A stretch of 6,128 nucleotides of DNA from Candidatus Bathyarchaeota archaeon (lineage in GTDB: Archaea; Asgardarchaeota; Lokiarchaeia; Sigyniarchaeales; Sigyniarchaeaceae), in contig WJJB01000402.1 of assembly GCA_014729935.1 (NCBI GenBank), positions 1 through 6,128 of the forward strand. The letters run 5' to 3'. Shown here one piece after another: positions 5,189 through 6,128 of the stretch. Below the pieces are notes generated by a model. That model saw nothing but the letters and a program-made list of their open reading frames with translations. It was not told the DNA's origin and searched no databases. The first letter of the stretch is position 1. Each line of letters begins with the position of its first letter. The position numbers were made by a program, and so were the translations under genes.

Positions 5189-6128
5189 TGCATCACGGGT
5201 CGGTGCCGGCAAGAAGCAGGACGTGGAGGAAAAGTGGGAGGAAATTGGCTTTCACAAGCCATTGGGCCAGTTTTGGTGGAATTACCTGCTCACGATCATC
5301 ATGGCATTGGCGTCGCTGATCTTCACCAGCGTGCTCATCCCCAATTTCATCCTGCCGTTCCCGGAAACCTTCGGGTATTATAGCGTGGCGACCGCCTTCT
5401 TCACCTTGCTGTTCACCATCCTGAACAACGGCACGAGCGATGTCGTGACCCGGTACATCAGCGAGCATGCAGTTGACAATCCCCGCAAGACCTTGGAATA
5501 CATCCGGTTCTTCATCTGGTTCCAGATGATCACTGGTCTCGTGCAGGTGACTGGCATTGCCCTGTTTTCCCTGTACCTGATGCCGGATAATTTATCATAC
5601 ATGAAATGGGTATTCATCATCTATTCCACCATCCAGTTCCCCGGGATGCTCACCGTGTACCAGGGCTGCTTGAATGGTTTCCAGCGATTCGACAAGTCCA
5701 ACATGTTGCAAATCTTCCAGACTGCGTTGATCCAGCCCTTGGTGTTGATCGGGTGCGTGCTGGTGTTCAAGAATTTGGGGGCGATGTATCCCGGTTACGG
5801 GGAAATGATGGGTTCCCTGATAGGCTACGTGATTGGCAATTACCTGGATGATTTCATCACGTTCAGCATATCAGCCAAGATGTTCGCACCCGTCTTGAAA
5901 AAGATCGGGTATTCCCTGAGGGATACGCTGATCCCGAGGGTATCCATGGATGTCGTGAAGAATGCGCTTTTCTTCGGGACCAAGATGATGGTGACTGGCA
6001 TGCTGTACCAGCTCGTTCATTTCTTCGTCAATATCATGATCATCAACTGGGTGCCACAGTACGGGACCATTCTCGGGATTTATGGCATCGCCAAGAGCAT
6101 TTGCGATATTACCCTCATGCAATTACCC
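5184..6128 (+). CDS. Polysaccharide flippase-like membrane protein (MOP/MATE superfamily), 3' partial
   Basis: The frame is open from ATG 5184 to the window end (315 residues); an in-frame TGA at 5175-5177 fixes this as the first ATG. After a charged cytoplasmic N-terminus (about 1-28) come about eight hydrophobic helices, roughly at 31-54, 65-82, 107-132, 140-160, 176-196, 204-228, 266-288 and 293-312. The layout, TM1 followed by a second helix ending LNNGTSDVVTRYISEH and a helix-4 segment with YQGCLNGFQRFDKSN (159-173), resembles Wzx/PST-type flippases and MurJ relatives, in which a similar 'G..qG..rf' stretch is common. Such proteins move lipid-linked oligosaccharides across the cytoplasmic membrane for surface glycan assembly or N-glycosylation; the substrate here is unknown. 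The C-terminal half is missing, so MATE-type drug export is not excluded. It is transcribed divergently from the GTPase cluster. Confidence 0.75.
   Translation, partial: MVASRVGAGKKQDVEEKWEEIGFHKPLGQFWWNYLLTIIMALASLIFTSVLIPNFILPFPETFGYYSVATAFFTLLFTILNNGTSDVVTRYISEHAVDNPRKTLEYIRFFIWFQMITGLVQVTGIALFSLYLMPDNLSYMKWVFIIYSTIQFPGMLTVYQGCLNGFQRFDKSNMLQIFQTALIQPLVLIGCVLVFKNLGAMYPGYGEMMGSLIGYVIGNYLDDFITFSISAKMFAPVLKKIGYSLRDTLIPRVSMDVVKNALFFGTKMMVTGMLYQLVHFFVNIMIINWVPQYGTILGIYGIAKSICDITLMQLP

Noticed and set aside
4844..5383. Plus-strand open frame (179 codons) across the divergent promoter
   Set aside because: It overlaps the coding end of Rag-like copy B, both promoters and the flippase start in another frame, and its protein shows no recognisable pattern.
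5871..6122. Minus-strand open frame inside the flippase gene
   Set aside because: It lies opposite a continuous hydrophobic coding frame and has no supporting motif; it is a shadow frame.
1..6128. CRISPR arrays, tRNA/rRNA genes, insertion sequences
   Set aside because: No regularly spaced repeats, cloverleaf-forming segments, rRNA-like stretches, transposase motifs or terminal inverted repeats were found.

Overview
The window looks like chromosomal DNA from an Asgard (Promethearchaeota) archaeon with roughly balanced GC content. The evidence is a run of three eukaryote-type small GTPases. One is Rab-like and fused to a longin-like N-terminal domain of a kind I know from Asgard proteins; the other two are a tandem Rag/Gtr-like pair. 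Archaeal TATA-box promoters lie about 25-27 nt upstream of two start codons, as expected for leaderless transcripts. I cannot name the lineage from this sequence. All five complete 3' ends use TGA as stop.

Layout. 2-703 (+) is the 3' part of a glycoside hydrolase family 43-like beta-propeller protein ending in a single C-terminal membrane anchor. 770-2359 (+) is a 12-TM GPH-type (MFS_2) sugar/cation symporter with its own promoter, in which a 19-bp palindrome overlaps the TATA element. 2360-2464 is a short convergent spacer. 2465-3520 (-) is the longin-like/Rab fusion. 3645-4274 (-) and 4339-4971 (-) are two paralogous Rag/Gtr-like GTPases of 209 and 210 aa, both with the HKxD G4 motif typical of Rag proteins and both without a C-terminal roadblock domain. 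4972-5183 is a divergent promoter region with a 13-bp perfect inverted repeat and a hairpin-like palindrome over the next start codon. 5184-6128 (+) is the N-terminal 315 residues of a polysaccharide flippase-like (MOP/MATE superfamily) membrane protein that runs off the window.

Working together (inference). The hydrolase and symporter form a plausible pair: surface release of sugars, then uptake. The three GTPases share a strand and lie within 2.5 kb, so they are probably expressed and perhaps work together. In eukaryotes, Rag heterodimers depend on roadblock domains and Rab/Rag regulators often carry longin domains. Here the Rag-like pair lacks its own dimerisation domain, and a longin-like domain sits on the neighbouring Rab-like GTPase. 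This split arrangement is the most interesting feature of the window.
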